NCBI GenBank assembly: GCA_963837715.1
Contig: CAWIOF010000003.1
Location: forward strand, 124,001 to 188,000
From: JANYLB01 sp963837715
GTDB taxonomy: Bacteria > Actinomycetota > Acidimicrobiia > IMCC26256 > JANYLB01
Length of the DNA: 64,000 nucleotides
Direction of reading: 5' to 3'
Notes under the pieces: model-generated
The model's input: the letters and a program-made list of their open reading frames with translations, nothing else
Told to the model about the DNA's origin: nothing
The model's database searches: none
In this document: positions 49,037 to 59,231 of the stretch, piece by piece
How the letters are laid out: every line of letters begins with the position of its first letter
Numbering within the stretch: the first letter of the stretch is position 1
Made by a program: the position numbers and the translations under genes

Positions 49037-51043
49037 GTGGCTGCGGAACGAGCACGAGAAGACCGACCCGACGCGGGCGGATCGCGAGAGGCCGGATCGC
49101 GCGAGCCGGATGGGCGCAGGCCGGCCTCCGGCGCCACGCGCCTGACTCCTGAGGAGATCGCGACCCGAGGGTTCGCGAGCGCATTCCGTGGCGTCTCGGA
49201 GACCGAGGTCCGGAACTTCCTTCGCCGCGTCGCCGACGAGCTCGCCGCGGCGCGGGACCACGAGCGCAGCCTGAGTGAGCGCGTCGCCGAGCTCGAGGAA
49301 CGACTGCGCAACCCACCGCCGCTCGATGAACAGCAGCTGCTCGACGGCCTGGGCGAGGAGACGACGCGGGTCCTGCGATCGGCCCAGGAGGCCGCAGCCG
49401 ACATCCGGACGCGCGCCGAGGAGCGCAGCTCGGCGATGCTCCAGGACGCCCACGAGACCACGAAGAAGCTCCGCGACGATGCCGACGCGCACGCGGCCGA
49501 GGTCACCGGTACGGCGGAGGCGGCTGCCGCCGAGCGCGAGCGGGAATCGTTGGAGCGCGCCGATGCGACCCGCGCCGCGGCCGAGCGCGCCGCCGCCGAG
49601 ACCGCGGAGCGCGCCACCGCCGATGCCGACGCTGAGATCGAACGGGCCCGCGAAACGGGCCGCGGGATGGTCGAGGAGGCCCGGGCGGTCCGAGAACGGG
49701 TGCTGGCCGACCTCGCGCGCCGACGCGCGCTCATGCAGGCCCAGCTCGACGAGCTCCGCGCCGGACGCGAGCAGCTGCTCGACGCCTACCGCGTCGTGAA
49801 GCAGACCCTCGCCGACGCGATCGCGGCCCTCGGCGCGGTGCAGGCGAAAGCGCACGCCGAGGGTGGGATCGAGATCGAGGCGGTGCCCGGCGACGGCATC
49901 GACTTCTCACTCGACGGCCCCGACACGGTCGGCGAGTCGGTGGCCGGCGAATCGGGCGACGCCGCAGCTCCGCTCGCGGCGGCGGCCGGTTCACTCGAGG
50001 CACCGTCGGCACCCGGCCGACCCGAGGGTGCGACCGCCGAGGAGAACCCGGCGAGCGGGTCCGCGGTCGACGCGCTGTTCGCTCGTCTCAAGGGCGAACG
50101 CGGCGAGTCCGTCGAGCGAAGCGAGCCCACGCCCGACCCCGGGACCGACACCCCCGCCGGAGCCGAGGCAGGCGAGGCAGGTGACCGCCCGACCAGCGTG
50201 CAGGCCGACGAGCAGGACTCGGGCGAGACGGCCGAAGCGGTCGAGACGAAGGCACCCGAGCCGCCGGTCGACGAGCCCGTGACCGTCGATCTCCCGGCGG
50301 AGGAACCGAAGCCGAAGGCGAAGTCGGCGCGGGCCACGGCGGAAGCGGTGGTCGAGCTCCCGCCCGAGCTCGCGGCACGCGACGAAGCGGTGGCGAAGGT
50401 CCGCTCCGCACTCGGTCGCCGCGCCAAGCGCGCCCTCCAGGACGAACAGAACGAGCTCCTCGACGCTCTCAGGACGATCAAGGGTCGACCCACGGCCGAC
50501 GCGGTGCTCCCGTCGGTCGAGGTGCAGAGCGCGGCCTGGGCCGAGGTGCTCGCACCGGGTGTCGACGAGGTCTACCGCGCGGCGGTGCGGGCGGGCGCCC
50601 CCGACGCCGTGGGCGACGGGGTGCCGGCCGACGTGCTCCTCGTGCTCGCCACCGAGCTCGGCGCCCCGTTGCGCGAGCGGCTCGTGTCGGCGTTCTCGGC
50701 CGGTTCGGCCGACGACGACACCGACGTGGCCCAGCGCGTGGGAGCCCGGTACCGCGAGTGGCGCACGCAGGCGCTCGACGGTGCGCTGGGCGACGCACTC
50801 GTGGGTGCGTGGGCTCGGGGAACGATCGACGCCGCGCCCGACGACGCCCGGCTCCGGTGGGTGACCCCCGCCGGCGGGTGTTGTCCCGACTGCGACGACG
50901 ATGCCCTGGAGACCACGGCACGGGGCGAGGCGTTCCCGACCGGACAGCTGGCGCCGCCTGCCCATCCCGGGTGTCGGTGCGTGGTGGTCGTGGAAGCGAT
51001 GGCGGTCTCACCGGCGACCGTCGGTTCCGGGCCCGCGTCGTGA
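49037..51043 (+). CDS. DivIVA-domain coiled-coil protein with Mu gpF-like Cys-rich C-terminus
   Basis: 668 aa. N-terminal DivIVA motif (RLTPEEIATRGFASAFRGVS, TEVRNFLRRVADE), a long Glu/Ala/Arg coiled coil (about 70-270), an acidic disordered linker (about 275-440) and a helical C-terminal domain. The end carries WVTPAGGCCPDCDDDAL, then FPTGQLAPPAHPGCRCVVVV. The Cys-Cys-x2-Cys and PPxHPxCRC pattern is that of phage Mu gpF-like head-morphogenesis domains. DivIVA proteins mark poles and septa in actinobacteria; the fusion is unusual. GTG start; codon use like its neighbours. Confidence 0.82.
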   Translation: MAAERAREDRPDAGGSREAGSREPDGRRPASGATRLTPEEIATRGFASAFRGVSETEVRNFLRRVADELAAARDHERSLSERVAELEERLRNPPPLDEQQLLDGLGEETTRVLRSAQEAAADIRTRAEERSSAMLQDAHETTKKLRDDADAHAAEVTGTAEAAAAERERESLERADATRAAAERAAAETAERATADADAEIERARETGRGMVEEARAVRERVLADLARRRALMQAQLDELRAGREQLLDAYRVVKQTLADAIAALGAVQAKAHAEGGIEIEAVPGDGIDFSLDGPDTVGESVAGESGDAAAPLAAAAGSLEAPSAPGRPEGATAEENPASGSAVDALFARLKGERGESVERSEPTPDPGTDTPAGAEAGEAGDRPTSVQADEQDSGETAEAVETKAPEPPVDEPVTVDLPAEEPKPKAKSARATAEAVVELPPELAARDEAVAKVRSALGRRAKRALQDEQNELLDALRTIKGRPTADAVLPSVEVQSAAWAEVLAPGVDEVYRAAVRAGAPDAVGDGVPADVLLVLATELGAPLRERLVSAFSAGSADDDTDVAQRVGARYREWRTQALDGALGDALVGAWARGTIDAAPDDARLRWVTPAGGCCPDCDDDALETTARGEAFPTGQLAPPAHPGCRCVVVVEAMAVSPATVGSGPAS

Positions 51044-51073
51044 TCCACCCGCCGGACCTCTAGCATCCCCCCC

Positions 51074-54070
51074 GTGCGCGTCCCGACCGTCGAACGCCGA
51101 CGCCGACCTTTCCGACTCCGAGGCTGGATCATCGCCGCGGTGGTGATCCTCGTCGTCCTGGCCCTCAGCCTGTCGGGACTGGCCCGCTTCTACACCGACT
51201 TCCTCTGGTTCGACTCCGTGGGGTTCGACGCGATCTGGCGTGAGTTGCTCGCCGCGCAGATCGCGCCGGCGGTCGTGTTCACCCTCGTCTTCTTCGCGAT
51301 GATGTTCGCGAGCCTGACCATCGCCGATCGGTTGGCCCCTCGGATGCGGACGATGGGGCCGGAAGACGAGTTCTTCGACCGGTACCAGGAGGCCGTCGGG
51401 CGCTACGCCGGGCGGATCCGGGCCGCGATCGCGGCGTTCCTCGCGCTGATCGCCGGGGCGAGCGCAGCGGGACAGTGGAACGAGTGGATCCTCTTCCGCA
51501 ACCGCGTCGACTTCGGGATCACCGACCCCCAGTTCCACAAGGACATCGGGTTCTACGTCTTCCAGCTCCCGTTCATCACGTTCGTGGTCGACTGGTTCTT
51601 CGCCGCGCTCGTGATCGTGTTGATCGCCTCGGCCATCGCGCACTACTTCAACGGTGGGATCCGGCTCCAGAGCCCGTACCAGCGGGTGACGCCCCAGGTG
51701 AAGGCGCACCTCTCGGTGATCCTGGCCCTGATGGCGCTGGTGAAGGCCGTCGGGTACTACTACGCACGCTTCGACCTGATGTTCTCCAACCGGGGTGTGG
51801 TCGAGGGGGCGAGCTACACCGACGTCAACGCGCAGCTGCCCGCCTTGACGCTGCTGATGGTGATCGCGGTCTTCGCGGCCGGACTGTTCATCTGGAACAT
51901 CTGGCGTCGGGGTTGGGTGCTGCCGATCATCGCGGTCGGGCTGTGGGCGCTCATCTCGCTCGTCGTCGGCACCCTGTATCCGGCGTTCATCCAGAACTTC
52001 CGGGTCAACCCGAACGAGCTCGCCAAGGAACGCAAGTACATCGACCGCAACATCGTCGCCACCCGCGACGCGTTCAACCTCGACAACAAGAGCGTCGCGG
52101 TGAAGCAGTTCGCCTACAAGTCGGACCTGACGCTCAATTCGCTGCAGGAGAACGAGCAGACGATCGGCAACGCCCGCCTGTGGGATCCCTCCGAGCTGCT
52201 GACGAACTACACGTCGTTCCAACAGTTCGGCACCTTCTACCGGTTCAGCGACGCCGACGTCGACCGGTACGAGATCGACGGCAAGACCCAACAGGTGCTC
52301 CTCTCGGCCCGTGAGCTCAACCGCGACAACCTCCCGAGTCAGAGCTGGGTGAGCCGACACCTCGTGTACACCCACGGGTACGGCGTCGCGGCGTCGCCCT
52401 CCAACTCGGCCCAACCCCAGAGCGGCCAGCCGAACTTCCTCTTGAGCAACATCCCGCCGGTGTCGACCGCGCCGGCGCTCGACCTCACGCGACCGGAGAT
52501 CTACTTCAGCGAGAACCTCGAGGGCTACAACCTCGTCGACGCCAAGCAACGTGAGTTCAACTACCCGCGCAAGGGACGCGCCGACGCGACGACGAAGTAC
52601 CGGGGTTCGGGCGGTGTCGCCTTGTCGAGCTACCTGCGCCGGGCGGCCTTCGCCTTGCGCTTCACCGACATCAACCTGCTGATCTCGGGTCAGATCACGC
52701 CCAAGACGAAGGTCCTGTACCTCCGCGACATCGTGCAACGCGTGCAGAAGGCGGCGCCGTTCCTCAAGTACGACGCGGATCCGTACCCCGTGATCATCGA
52801 CGGCAAGGTCACGTGGGTCCTCGACGGCTACACGACGACGAGCATGTACCCGAACTCGCAGGCGTCCGACAGCTCCGGCGGTCTCGGGAGCGGATTCAAC
52901 TACGTGCGGAACTCGGTGAAGGTCACCGTCGACGCGTACAGCGGCAAGATCACCTACTACGTGATCGACGAGGAGGACCCGATCATCCAGGCCTACGAGA
53001 AGGCGTTCCCCGAGTTGTTCACGCCCGGGGGCAAGCTCACGCCGGAACTGCGGGCCCACCTGCGGTACCCCGAGGATCTGTTCACCGTCCAGACCGACAA
53101 GTACGCGGCGTACCACATGACCGACGCGACGACCTTCTTCAACAAGACCGACCTGTGGGAGGTCTCGCCCGATCCCGGCTCGGGTCCGGTCGGCACGATC
53201 ACCGACTCCGGGGTGCTCGACACGACCGGGTCCACGACCCAGCCCGAAGCCGCGCGATCCACCTCGGCGCGCATGGAGCCGATCTACCTCTTGATCAAGT
53301 TGCCGGGGGAGGAACGTGAGGAGTTCCTGATCCTGCGCCCGTTCGTTCCGGTGTCGAAGAACAACCAGCTGACCGGGCTGGTGTCGTTCATGATCGCGAA
53401 GTCGGATCCTGGGAGCTACGGACAGCTCGAGTCGTTCGTCATGCCGACCGGGGAGTCGGTGTTCGGGCCGAGCCAGGTCGACAGCCAGATCAACACCACC
53501 GATGAGATCTCGCGCCAGTTCTCCCTGCTGGGCCAGCGCGGGTCGACCGTGATCCAGGGGAGCATGCAGCTCATCCCGGTCGACACGTCGATTCTCTACA
53601 TCCGGCCCATCTACGTGCAGGCATCCACCGGGTCGCAGCTGCCGTCGTACCGGTTCGTGATCGTCTTCTACAACGACCAGGCGGTCGTGGGCAGCGACCT
53701 GCGCAACGCGCTGGCCCAGTTCCCCGAGTTCAACGGTCTCGCACCCACCGATCAGCCCACGACCACGCCCACCACACCCGACGCGACGCCGGGCGTGCCG
53801 AGCACGGTGGCGGAGCTGGTCCAGGAGGCGAACGCGCTCTTCGCCCAGGCCCAGGAGGCCCTCGCCGCGAGCGACCTGGCGAAGTTCCAGGACCTGATCA
53901 ACCAGGTCGGCGAGAAGCTCGCCGAGGCCGATGCGCTCGCCGCCGGCACCACCCCGACCGCCACGGCTCCGTCGACCTCGAGCAGCTCGTCGTCGAGCAC
54001 GTCGTCGAGCACCTCGACCACCCGTGCGACGTCGTCGAGCACCCGCCAGCAGGCCGACTCCCGACGCTGA
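51074..54070 (+). CDS. UPF0182 family membrane protein
   Basis: 998 aa, the usual size for this actinobacterial and cyanobacterial family of unknown function. Seven or so helices in the first 300 residues (IIAAVVILVVLALSLSGLA on), with the family sequence FYTDFLWFDSVGF directly after the first helix. A large outer domain follows (YVIDEEDPIIQAYEKAFPEL, LIKLPGEEREEFLILRPFVP), then a Ser/Thr-rich tail (about 935-998). GTG start about 30 bp after the DivIVA-type gene. Intact frame. Confidence 0.95.
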   Translation: MRVPTVERRRRPFRLRGWIIAAVVILVVLALSLSGLARFYTDFLWFDSVGFDAIWRELLAAQIAPAVVFTLVFFAMMFASLTIADRLAPRMRTMGPEDEFFDRYQEAVGRYAGRIRAAIAAFLALIAGASAAGQWNEWILFRNRVDFGITDPQFHKDIGFYVFQLPFITFVVDWFFAALVIVLIASAIAHYFNGGIRLQSPYQRVTPQVKAHLSVILALMALVKAVGYYYARFDLMFSNRGVVEGASYTDVNAQLPALTLLMVIAVFAAGLFIWNIWRRGWVLPIIAVGLWALISLVVGTLYPAFIQNFRVNPNELAKERKYIDRNIVATRDAFNLDNKSVAVKQFAYKSDLTLNSLQENEQTIGNARLWDPSELLTNYTSFQQFGTFYRFSDADVDRYEIDGKTQQVLLSARELNRDNLPSQSWVSRHLVYTHGYGVAASPSNSAQPQSGQPNFLLSNIPPVSTAPALDLTRPEIYFSENLEGYNLVDAKQREFNYPRKGRADATTKYRGSGGVALSSYLRRAAFALRFTDINLLISGQITPKTKVLYLRDIVQRVQKAAPFLKYDADPYPVIIDGKVTWVLDGYTTTSMYPNSQASDSSGGLGSGFNYVRNSVKVTVDAYSGKITYYVIDEEDPIIQAYEKAFPELFTPGGKLTPELRAHLRYPEDLFTVQTDKYAAYHMTDATTFFNKTDLWEVSPDPGSGPVGTITDSGVLDTTGSTTQPEAARSTSARMEPIYLLIKLPGEEREEFLILRPFVPVSKNNQLTGLVSFMIAKSDPGSYGQLESFVMPTGESVFGPSQVDSQINTTDEISRQFSLLGQRGSTVIQGSMQLIPVDTSILYIRPIYVQASTGSQLPSYRFVIVFYNDQAVVGSDLRNALAQFPEFNGLAPTDQPTTTPTTPDATPGVPSTVAELVQEANALFAQAQEALAASDLAKFQDLINQVGEKLAEADALAAGTTPTATAPSTSSSSSSSTSSSTSTTRATSSSTRQQADSRR

Positions 54071-54103
54071 TCCCCCGTTTGTCGGGGCCTCCCGGGGATT
54101 GTT

Positions 54104-54117
54104 ACTATCTACGTAGT
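54104..54117. promoter_or_regulatory. Palindrome upstream of the suf operon, possible operator
   Basis: ACTATCTACGTAGT has a perfect CTACGTAG core and is markedly AT-richer than its surroundings, 68 bp before sufB. Suf operons in actinobacteria are controlled by the Fe-S regulator SufR at an upstream palindrome; this is the best candidate here, but the match to a known SufR site is not established. Confidence 0.4.
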
Positions 54118-54184
54118 GGAAATTCCCGACGCCGTCCGTCGGGTAGGGGTGTTCCGCACCCGCCACCCGCTTCGTGGAGGCCGT

Positions 54185-55585
54185 ATGGCAGTCAGTGGCA
54201 TCGATCTCGGCAAGTACAAGCTCGGCTGGAGCGACACCGAGGCGTCGGTCTACAAGCCCAAGAAGGGCGTGAACGAGACCATCGTCAAGGACATCTCGGG
54301 GCACAAGTCGGAACCGGACTGGATGACGAAGTTCCGGCTCAACGCGCTGAAGCGCTTCGAACGCAAGCCCATGCTGGCCTGGTTCGCCGAGAACATGCCC
54401 GACATCGACTTCGACGACATCTACTACTACATCAAGCCCACCGATGGGCAGGTGTCCGACTGGGACATGCTCCCGGAGGAGATGAAGAACACCTACGAGA
54501 AGTTGGGCATCCCCGAAGCCGAGCGCAAGTTCCTCGCCGGCGTGACGGCCCAGTACGAATCCGAGGTCGTGTACCACAAGAACCGCGACGATCTCGCGGA
54601 GCAGGGCGTGCTCTTCTCGAGCATGGACCAGGCGCTGGTCGACTACCCCGAGATCGTCAAGGAGCACTTCGGCACCGTCATCCCGCCGGGCGACAACAAG
54701 TTCGCCGCGCTCAACTCTGCGGTGTGGTCGGGCGGCAGCTTCATCTACGTGCCGCCGGGTGTGCACGTCGACATGCCGCTGCAGGCGTACTTCCGCATCA
54801 ACGCGGAGAGCGCGGGCCAGTTCGAGCGCACGTTGATCATCGCCGACGAGGGTTCGTCGGTGCACTACGTCGAGGGCTGCTCGGCTCCGGTGTACTCGAA
54901 CGACTCGCTGCACTCCGCGGTCGTCGAGCTCATCGCGAAGCCGGGTGCGCGCATCCGGTACACCACGATCCAGAACTGGTCGCCGAACGTCTACAACCTC
55001 GTCACCAAGCGGGCGCGGGCCGAGACGGAGGCGACCGTCGAGTGGATCGACGGCAACCTCGGTTCCAAGCTCACGATGAAGTACCCCGCCGTGGTGATGA
55101 CCGGCCCGAAGGCGCACGGCGAGGTGCTGTCGGTTGCGTACGCAGGCCCGGGGCAGCACCAGGACGCCGGCGCCAAGATGACCCACGCGGCACCCGAGAC
55201 CACCTCGATCATCGACTCGAAGTCGATCAGCAAGGACGGTGGCCGCACGACCTACCGCGGGCTGGTGAAGGTCGAGAAGGGCGCCCACAACGTCAAGAGT
55301 CACGTGCGGTGCGACGCGCTGATCCTCGACGAGGAGAGTCGCTCCGACACCTACCCCTACATGGAGGTCGACGAGAAGGACGCCCGCATCGGGCACGAGG
55401 CCACGGTCTCGAAGGTCGGCGACGACCAGCTCTTCTACCTGATGAGCCGTGGACTCACGGAGCAGCAGGCCACCGCGATGATCGTGAACGGGTTCATCGA
55501 GCCGATCACGAAGACGTTGCCGATGGAGTACGCGGTCGAGCTCTCGCGCTTGATCGAGCTGAACATGGAGGGAGCAGTCGGATGA
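54185..55585 (+). CDS. sufB: Fe-S cluster assembly scaffold SufB
   Basis: 466 aa core of the SufBC2D complex that builds Fe-S clusters. Landmarks: LGKYKLGWSDTEASVYKPKKG, DDIYYYIKPTDGQVSDWDML, SGGSFIYVPPGVHVDMPLQA, VHYVEGCSAPVYSNDSLHSA, KSHVRCDALILDEESRSDTY (conserved Cys), MSRGLTEQQATAMIVNGFIE. ATG 54185 is preceded by GGAGG. First gene of sufB-sufD-Rieske-sufC. The last codons (MEGAVG) reappear in altered form 75 bp downstream. Confidence 0.97.
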   Translation: MAVSGIDLGKYKLGWSDTEASVYKPKKGVNETIVKDISGHKSEPDWMTKFRLNALKRFERKPMLAWFAENMPDIDFDDIYYYIKPTDGQVSDWDMLPEEMKNTYEKLGIPEAERKFLAGVTAQYESEVVYHKNRDDLAEQGVLFSSMDQALVDYPEIVKEHFGTVIPPGDNKFAALNSAVWSGGSFIYVPPGVHVDMPLQAYFRINAESAGQFERTLIIADEGSSVHYVEGCSAPVYSNDSLHSAVVELIAKPGARIRYTTIQNWSPNVYNLVTKRARAETEATVEWIDGNLGSKLTMKYPAVVMTGPKAHGEVLSVAYAGPGQHQDAGAKMTHAAPETTSIIDSKSISKDGGRTTYRGLVKVEKGAHNVKSHVRCDALILDEESRSDTYPYMEVDEKDARIGHEATVSKVGDDQLFYLMSRGLTEQQATAMIVNGFIEPITKTLPMEYAVELSRLIELNMEGAVG

Positions 55586-55662
55586 CGCGCCCGCGCCGTA
55601 CTCGAGGGCCCGAATCGATCCGACTGCGGACGACCCGAAGTATGGAGGGCGCGGTCGGCTGA
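55563..55662 (+). repeat. Imperfect duplication of the sufB 3' end in the sufB-sufD gap
   Basis: The final sufB codons ATGGAGGGAGCAGTCGGATGA recur at about 55642-55662 as an ATG-GAG-GGC series that also encodes MEGAVG and a stop. The 96-bp gap to sufD holds nothing else recognisable. It looks like a relic of a local duplication. Confidence 0.6.
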
Positions 55663-55681
55663 CCGCGTTTCTCGAGTCCGG

Positions 55682-56887
55682 ATGAACAACGCATTCACGA
55701 TCGACGCTGCCCGCGCACTGGGTGGACCCGAGTGGCTCGTCGCCCGGCGGACCGCGGCGGCCGAGCAGCTGGCCGAGATCGGCTGGCCGAGTTCGACCGA
55801 GGAGATCTGGCGCTACAGCCCGATCAACGAGTTCGACATCGGCCGGTACCGTCCGCGGGGTGAGGAACAACGGCGGGTCGTCCTGCCGAGCATCGATCCG
55901 GCCCTCGCGGCGAAGGGTGTGATCGTCGGTGACCTGCGCACCGTCGAAGATCCCGAGATCCAGACTTGGTTCGGTTCGTGTTCCGACGCGTCGCCCGACG
56001 CCTTCACCCTGCTGCACGACGCGTTCGTGGGTGGCGGCGTCTACATCAAGGTCCCGGCCGGCGTGGTGGTCGAAGAGCCGATCGTCGTCGAGCATCTCAC
56101 CGGCGGCGACGGCCTCGCGAGCTTCCCGCACACCCTCGTGGTGGTGGGGGAGCAGGCCGAGGTCACCGTCCTCGACCGCTACGCGGCGACCGGTGCCGAT
56201 CACCTCTGCGACGCGGTCATCGAGATCCTCGTGGGCGACGGCGCGAACGTGCGCTACACGTCGGTGCAGCAGCACGCGTCGTCGGTGTGGCAGGTCGCCC
56301 TCCAGCGGGCCCACGTGGGTCGCGACGCGAGCCTGCGTTCGTCGGCGATCGCACTCGGCGGCGAGTACGCGCGGCTGCGCACCGAGTCGCTCATCACCGG
56401 CGAGGGCGGGGAGAGCGACTTGCTCGCGGTGTACTTCGGCGACGGCGACCAGGTGCTCGATTTCCGCACCCTGCAGGACCACGCCGCGCCCCGGACCCGC
56501 AGCGACCTCCTGTTCAAGGGGGCAGTCGAGGAGCACGCCCGTTCGGTGTACTCCGGCCTCATCCGGCTCCGGAAGGAAGCGCAGAAGTCTCGCGCGTACC
56601 AGACCAACCGGAACCTCGTGCTCACCGAGGGAGCTGCTGCCGAGTCGATTCCGAACCTCGAGATCGAGGCGAACGACGTGCAGTGCTCACACGCGTCGAC
56701 GGTCGGCCCGATCGACGACGACCAGCTCTACTACCTCGAGTCGCGCGGTGTCCGGCCCGAAGATGCGGAACGACTCATCGTGCTCGGGTTCTTCGACGAC
56801 GTGTTCGACCGGCTGCCAGTCCGCGCCCTGGAAGGCCCGTTGCGCGCCGCGGTCGACGAGAAGGTCGGGCGGTTGCACGGTGGCTGA
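55682..56887 (+). CDS. sufD: Fe-S cluster assembly protein SufD
   Basis: 401 aa partner of SufB in the SufBC2D scaffold. N-terminal helical part (EIWRYSPINEFDIGRYRP), the beta-helix core (AFVGGGVYIKVPAGVVVEEP, DQVLDFRTLQDHAAPRTRSD), the conserved His in the latter region and the C-terminal LEIEANDVQCSHASTVGPID, DQLYYLESRGVRPEDAERL. ATG at 55682. Overlaps the Rieske gene by eight bases. Intact. Confidence 0.96.
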   Translation: MNNAFTIDAARALGGPEWLVARRTAAAEQLAEIGWPSSTEEIWRYSPINEFDIGRYRPRGEEQRRVVLPSIDPALAAKGVIVGDLRTVEDPEIQTWFGSCSDASPDAFTLLHDAFVGGGVYIKVPAGVVVEEPIVVEHLTGGDGLASFPHTLVVVGEQAEVTVLDRYAATGADHLCDAVIEILVGDGANVRYTSVQQHASSVWQVALQRAHVGRDASLRSSAIALGGEYARLRTESLITGEGGESDLLAVYFGDGDQVLDFRTLQDHAAPRTRSDLLFKGAVEEHARSVYSGLIRLRKEAQKSRAYQTNRNLVLTEGAAAESIPNLEIEANDVQCSHASTVGPIDDDQLYYLESRGVRPEDAERLIVLGFFDDVFDRLPVRALEGPLRAAVDEKVGRLHGG

Positions 56888-57211
56888 GATCACGGTCTGC
56901 TCGGTGGCCGACGTGGAGGTGGGCGCCGCCCGGCGCTTCGACGTCGACGGCCACCGCCTCTGCGTCGTGAGGGTCGACGGCGATGGGTGCGGCGACAGCA
57001 GGGAATGGCATGTCGTCGCCGACGAGTGCTCGCACGCCGACTACTCACTCTCGGAGGGCGAGCTCTGGTCCGACGAGTGCGCGATCGAGTGCCCCCAGCA
57101 CGGATCGACGTTCTCGCTCCTGTCCGGTGAACCCCAGAGCCTCCCGGCGACCCGCCCGGTGGCGGTGTACGCGGTGCGAGTCGCGGGCGACGACGTGGTG
57201 GTGACCCTTCC

Positions 57212-57215
<4 letters not shown>
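56880..57215 (+). CDS. Rieske-type [2Fe-2S] ferredoxin of the suf operon
   Basis: 111 aa. The cluster motif is clear: first pair in ADECSHADYSLSEGE, second pair in AIECPQHGSTFSL, i.e. C-x-H ... C-x2-H with the usual spacing. Small Rieske proteins of this type often lie inside actinobacterial suf operons between sufD and sufC and are thought to supply electrons or carry clusters. GTG start within the end of sufD; its stop overlaps the sufC start (ATGA). Confidence 0.94.
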
Positions 57216-58000
<785 letters not shown>

Positions 58001-58006
58001 CCTGAT

Positions 58007-58085
58007 GGTCGAATCCGCTGCGCCGGCTCGACCGCCCACCGATTGACGGCCCACACAGGGTGACCGCCGGCTCCGCTTCTTCTCC
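58007..58085 (+). repeat. Dispersed intergenic repeat, copy E
   Basis: Begins GGTCGAATCCGCTGCGCCGG and ends CCGGCTCCGCTTCTTCTCC; arms GCCGGC and GCCGGC pair. Sits between the convergent sufC and L,D-transpeptidase stops, starting seven bases after the sufC TGA. Confidence 0.88.
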
Positions 58086-58115
58086 GGAGCTCGTCCGGAG
58101 CTCGTCAGGTGGTCG

Positions 58116-59147
58116 TCAGGTGGTCGTCGTCGTCGGCGGGAGTGTCGTCGACGAGGTGGTGGTCGTCGAAGGCGGGACCGTCGCGGGTGGTGGCGCGGGT
58201 GCGACGGGCGGGACCGGGACGGGTTCGGGTGGTGGAACCGTCGTGGTCGTCGTCTCGATGGGCGTGCTCGACAGGATCTTCGCTTCGGTTCCACCGAACA
58301 CGTAGACCGGGTCACCGACGCGCACCAAGGTGTGGAAGTACTCCGCGATGTGCATCGGGATGCGGGCGCACCCGTGCGACGCAGGTGACGTCGGCACCGA
58401 CGGGTAGCCGTGCACCGCGATGCCGCCGTTGAAGTAGAACGGGCTGTAGAGCCGACCCAGCGGCGACTTGTCCCAGCCGTCGCGGTACTCCGTGTAGGTG
58501 AACCGTCCCGACGGGGTGTTCGCCTGTTCGCAGACCCGTCGGGTCGGGTTGTCGCGGGGCGTGTTCGAGCAGTAGTTCTCACCCGAACCCGTCGACGTGG
58601 TCGTGATCAACCGCACCTGGTGGTCGTCGTACAGCGTGATGACCTGTCGGGTCACGTCGATCTCGGTCCGGTTCGCTTCGCCGTCGGGCTCGAGCGGGTC
58701 GGGGTAGCGGAACGTCATGAGCGCGACCCGCTCGGGTTCGCCGATCGTGCCGTTCGGAGTGGTCGCAATGATCTTCTGGAGCGCCTCGACCGCGTAGGTG
58801 GTCGCCTCGCCGTAGCGGCCGTCGACGGTGCCCGGGTCGAAGTGCAGGTCGGTGAGGCGTTGTTGGTAGACCTGCACGTCCGGGCCGCTCGCGCCCGGGC
58901 CGAACCCGCCCGGTGGGAGTGCCGGGAGCACGACCGTGATCGGCTGCCGCAGCTGCGCCGGGTCGGAGGTCGTCGTGGTCGTGCGGGTCGTGGTGGTCGT
59001 GGTGGAGTCACGGACCTTCCGCGTCGACGCTTCGACCTCGGTGTCCGACGACGGACCGAGGAACCAGAGTCCGGCGGCTCCCGCGGCGACGACCAGGAGT
59101 ACGGCGACGATGCCCACGATCCGGCGCCGCTGGGTCTGCTTGGTCAC
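58116..59147 (-). CDS. L,D-transpeptidase (YkuD) with peptidoglycan-binding domain
   Basis: 343 aa, membrane-anchored (RRIVGIVAVLLVVAAGAAGL near residues 8-28), Thr-rich linker, a PG_binding_1-like domain (GPDVQVYQQRLTDLHFDPGT) and a YkuD catalytic domain with His in GGIAVHGYPSVPTSP and Cys in ASHGCARIPMH, the HxnSHGCxR signature. The C-terminus is Pro/Thr-rich. It forms 3-3 cross-links in peptidoglycan or attaches proteins to it. GTG 59147 is chosen because the membrane helix follows at once; an upstream ATG would add 40 unlikely residues. Confidence 0.92.
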   Translation of the reverse strand: MTKQTQRRRIVGIVAVLLVVAAGAAGLWFLGPSSDTEVEASTRKVRDSTTTTTTRTTTTTSDPAQLRQPITVVLPALPPGGFGPGASGPDVQVYQQRLTDLHFDPGTVDGRYGEATTYAVEALQKIIATTPNGTIGEPERVALMTFRYPDPLEPDGEANRTEIDVTRQVITLYDDHQVRLITTTSTGSGENYCSNTPRDNPTRRVCEQANTPSGRFTYTEYRDGWDKSPLGRLYSPFYFNGGIAVHGYPSVPTSPASHGCARIPMHIAEYFHTLVRVGDPVYVFGGTEAKILSSTPIETTTTTVPPPEPVPVPPVAPAPPPATVPPSTTTTSSTTLPPTTTTT

Positions 59148-59231
59148 TCGCGCTCTGCCTTCTCCGCACCGAACGGAGCAGATCCTACCGGCGCCCGGTC
59201 GCGAACTCCCTTCGGGGTCTCGTGTGGACGC

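Noticed and set aside
54072..54087. Terminator after UPF0182 (CCCCG TTTGT CGGGG)
   Set aside because: Only a 5-bp stem without a T-tract, close to the suf promoter region; too weak to call.
51008..56536. A 1842-codon open frame on the minus strand
   Set aside because: It runs antisense across UPF0182, sufB and most of sufD, which are certain. Long stop-free antisense frames follow from G/C at third codon positions; the translation is Arg/Val/Asp/His-rich low-information sequence without any domain.
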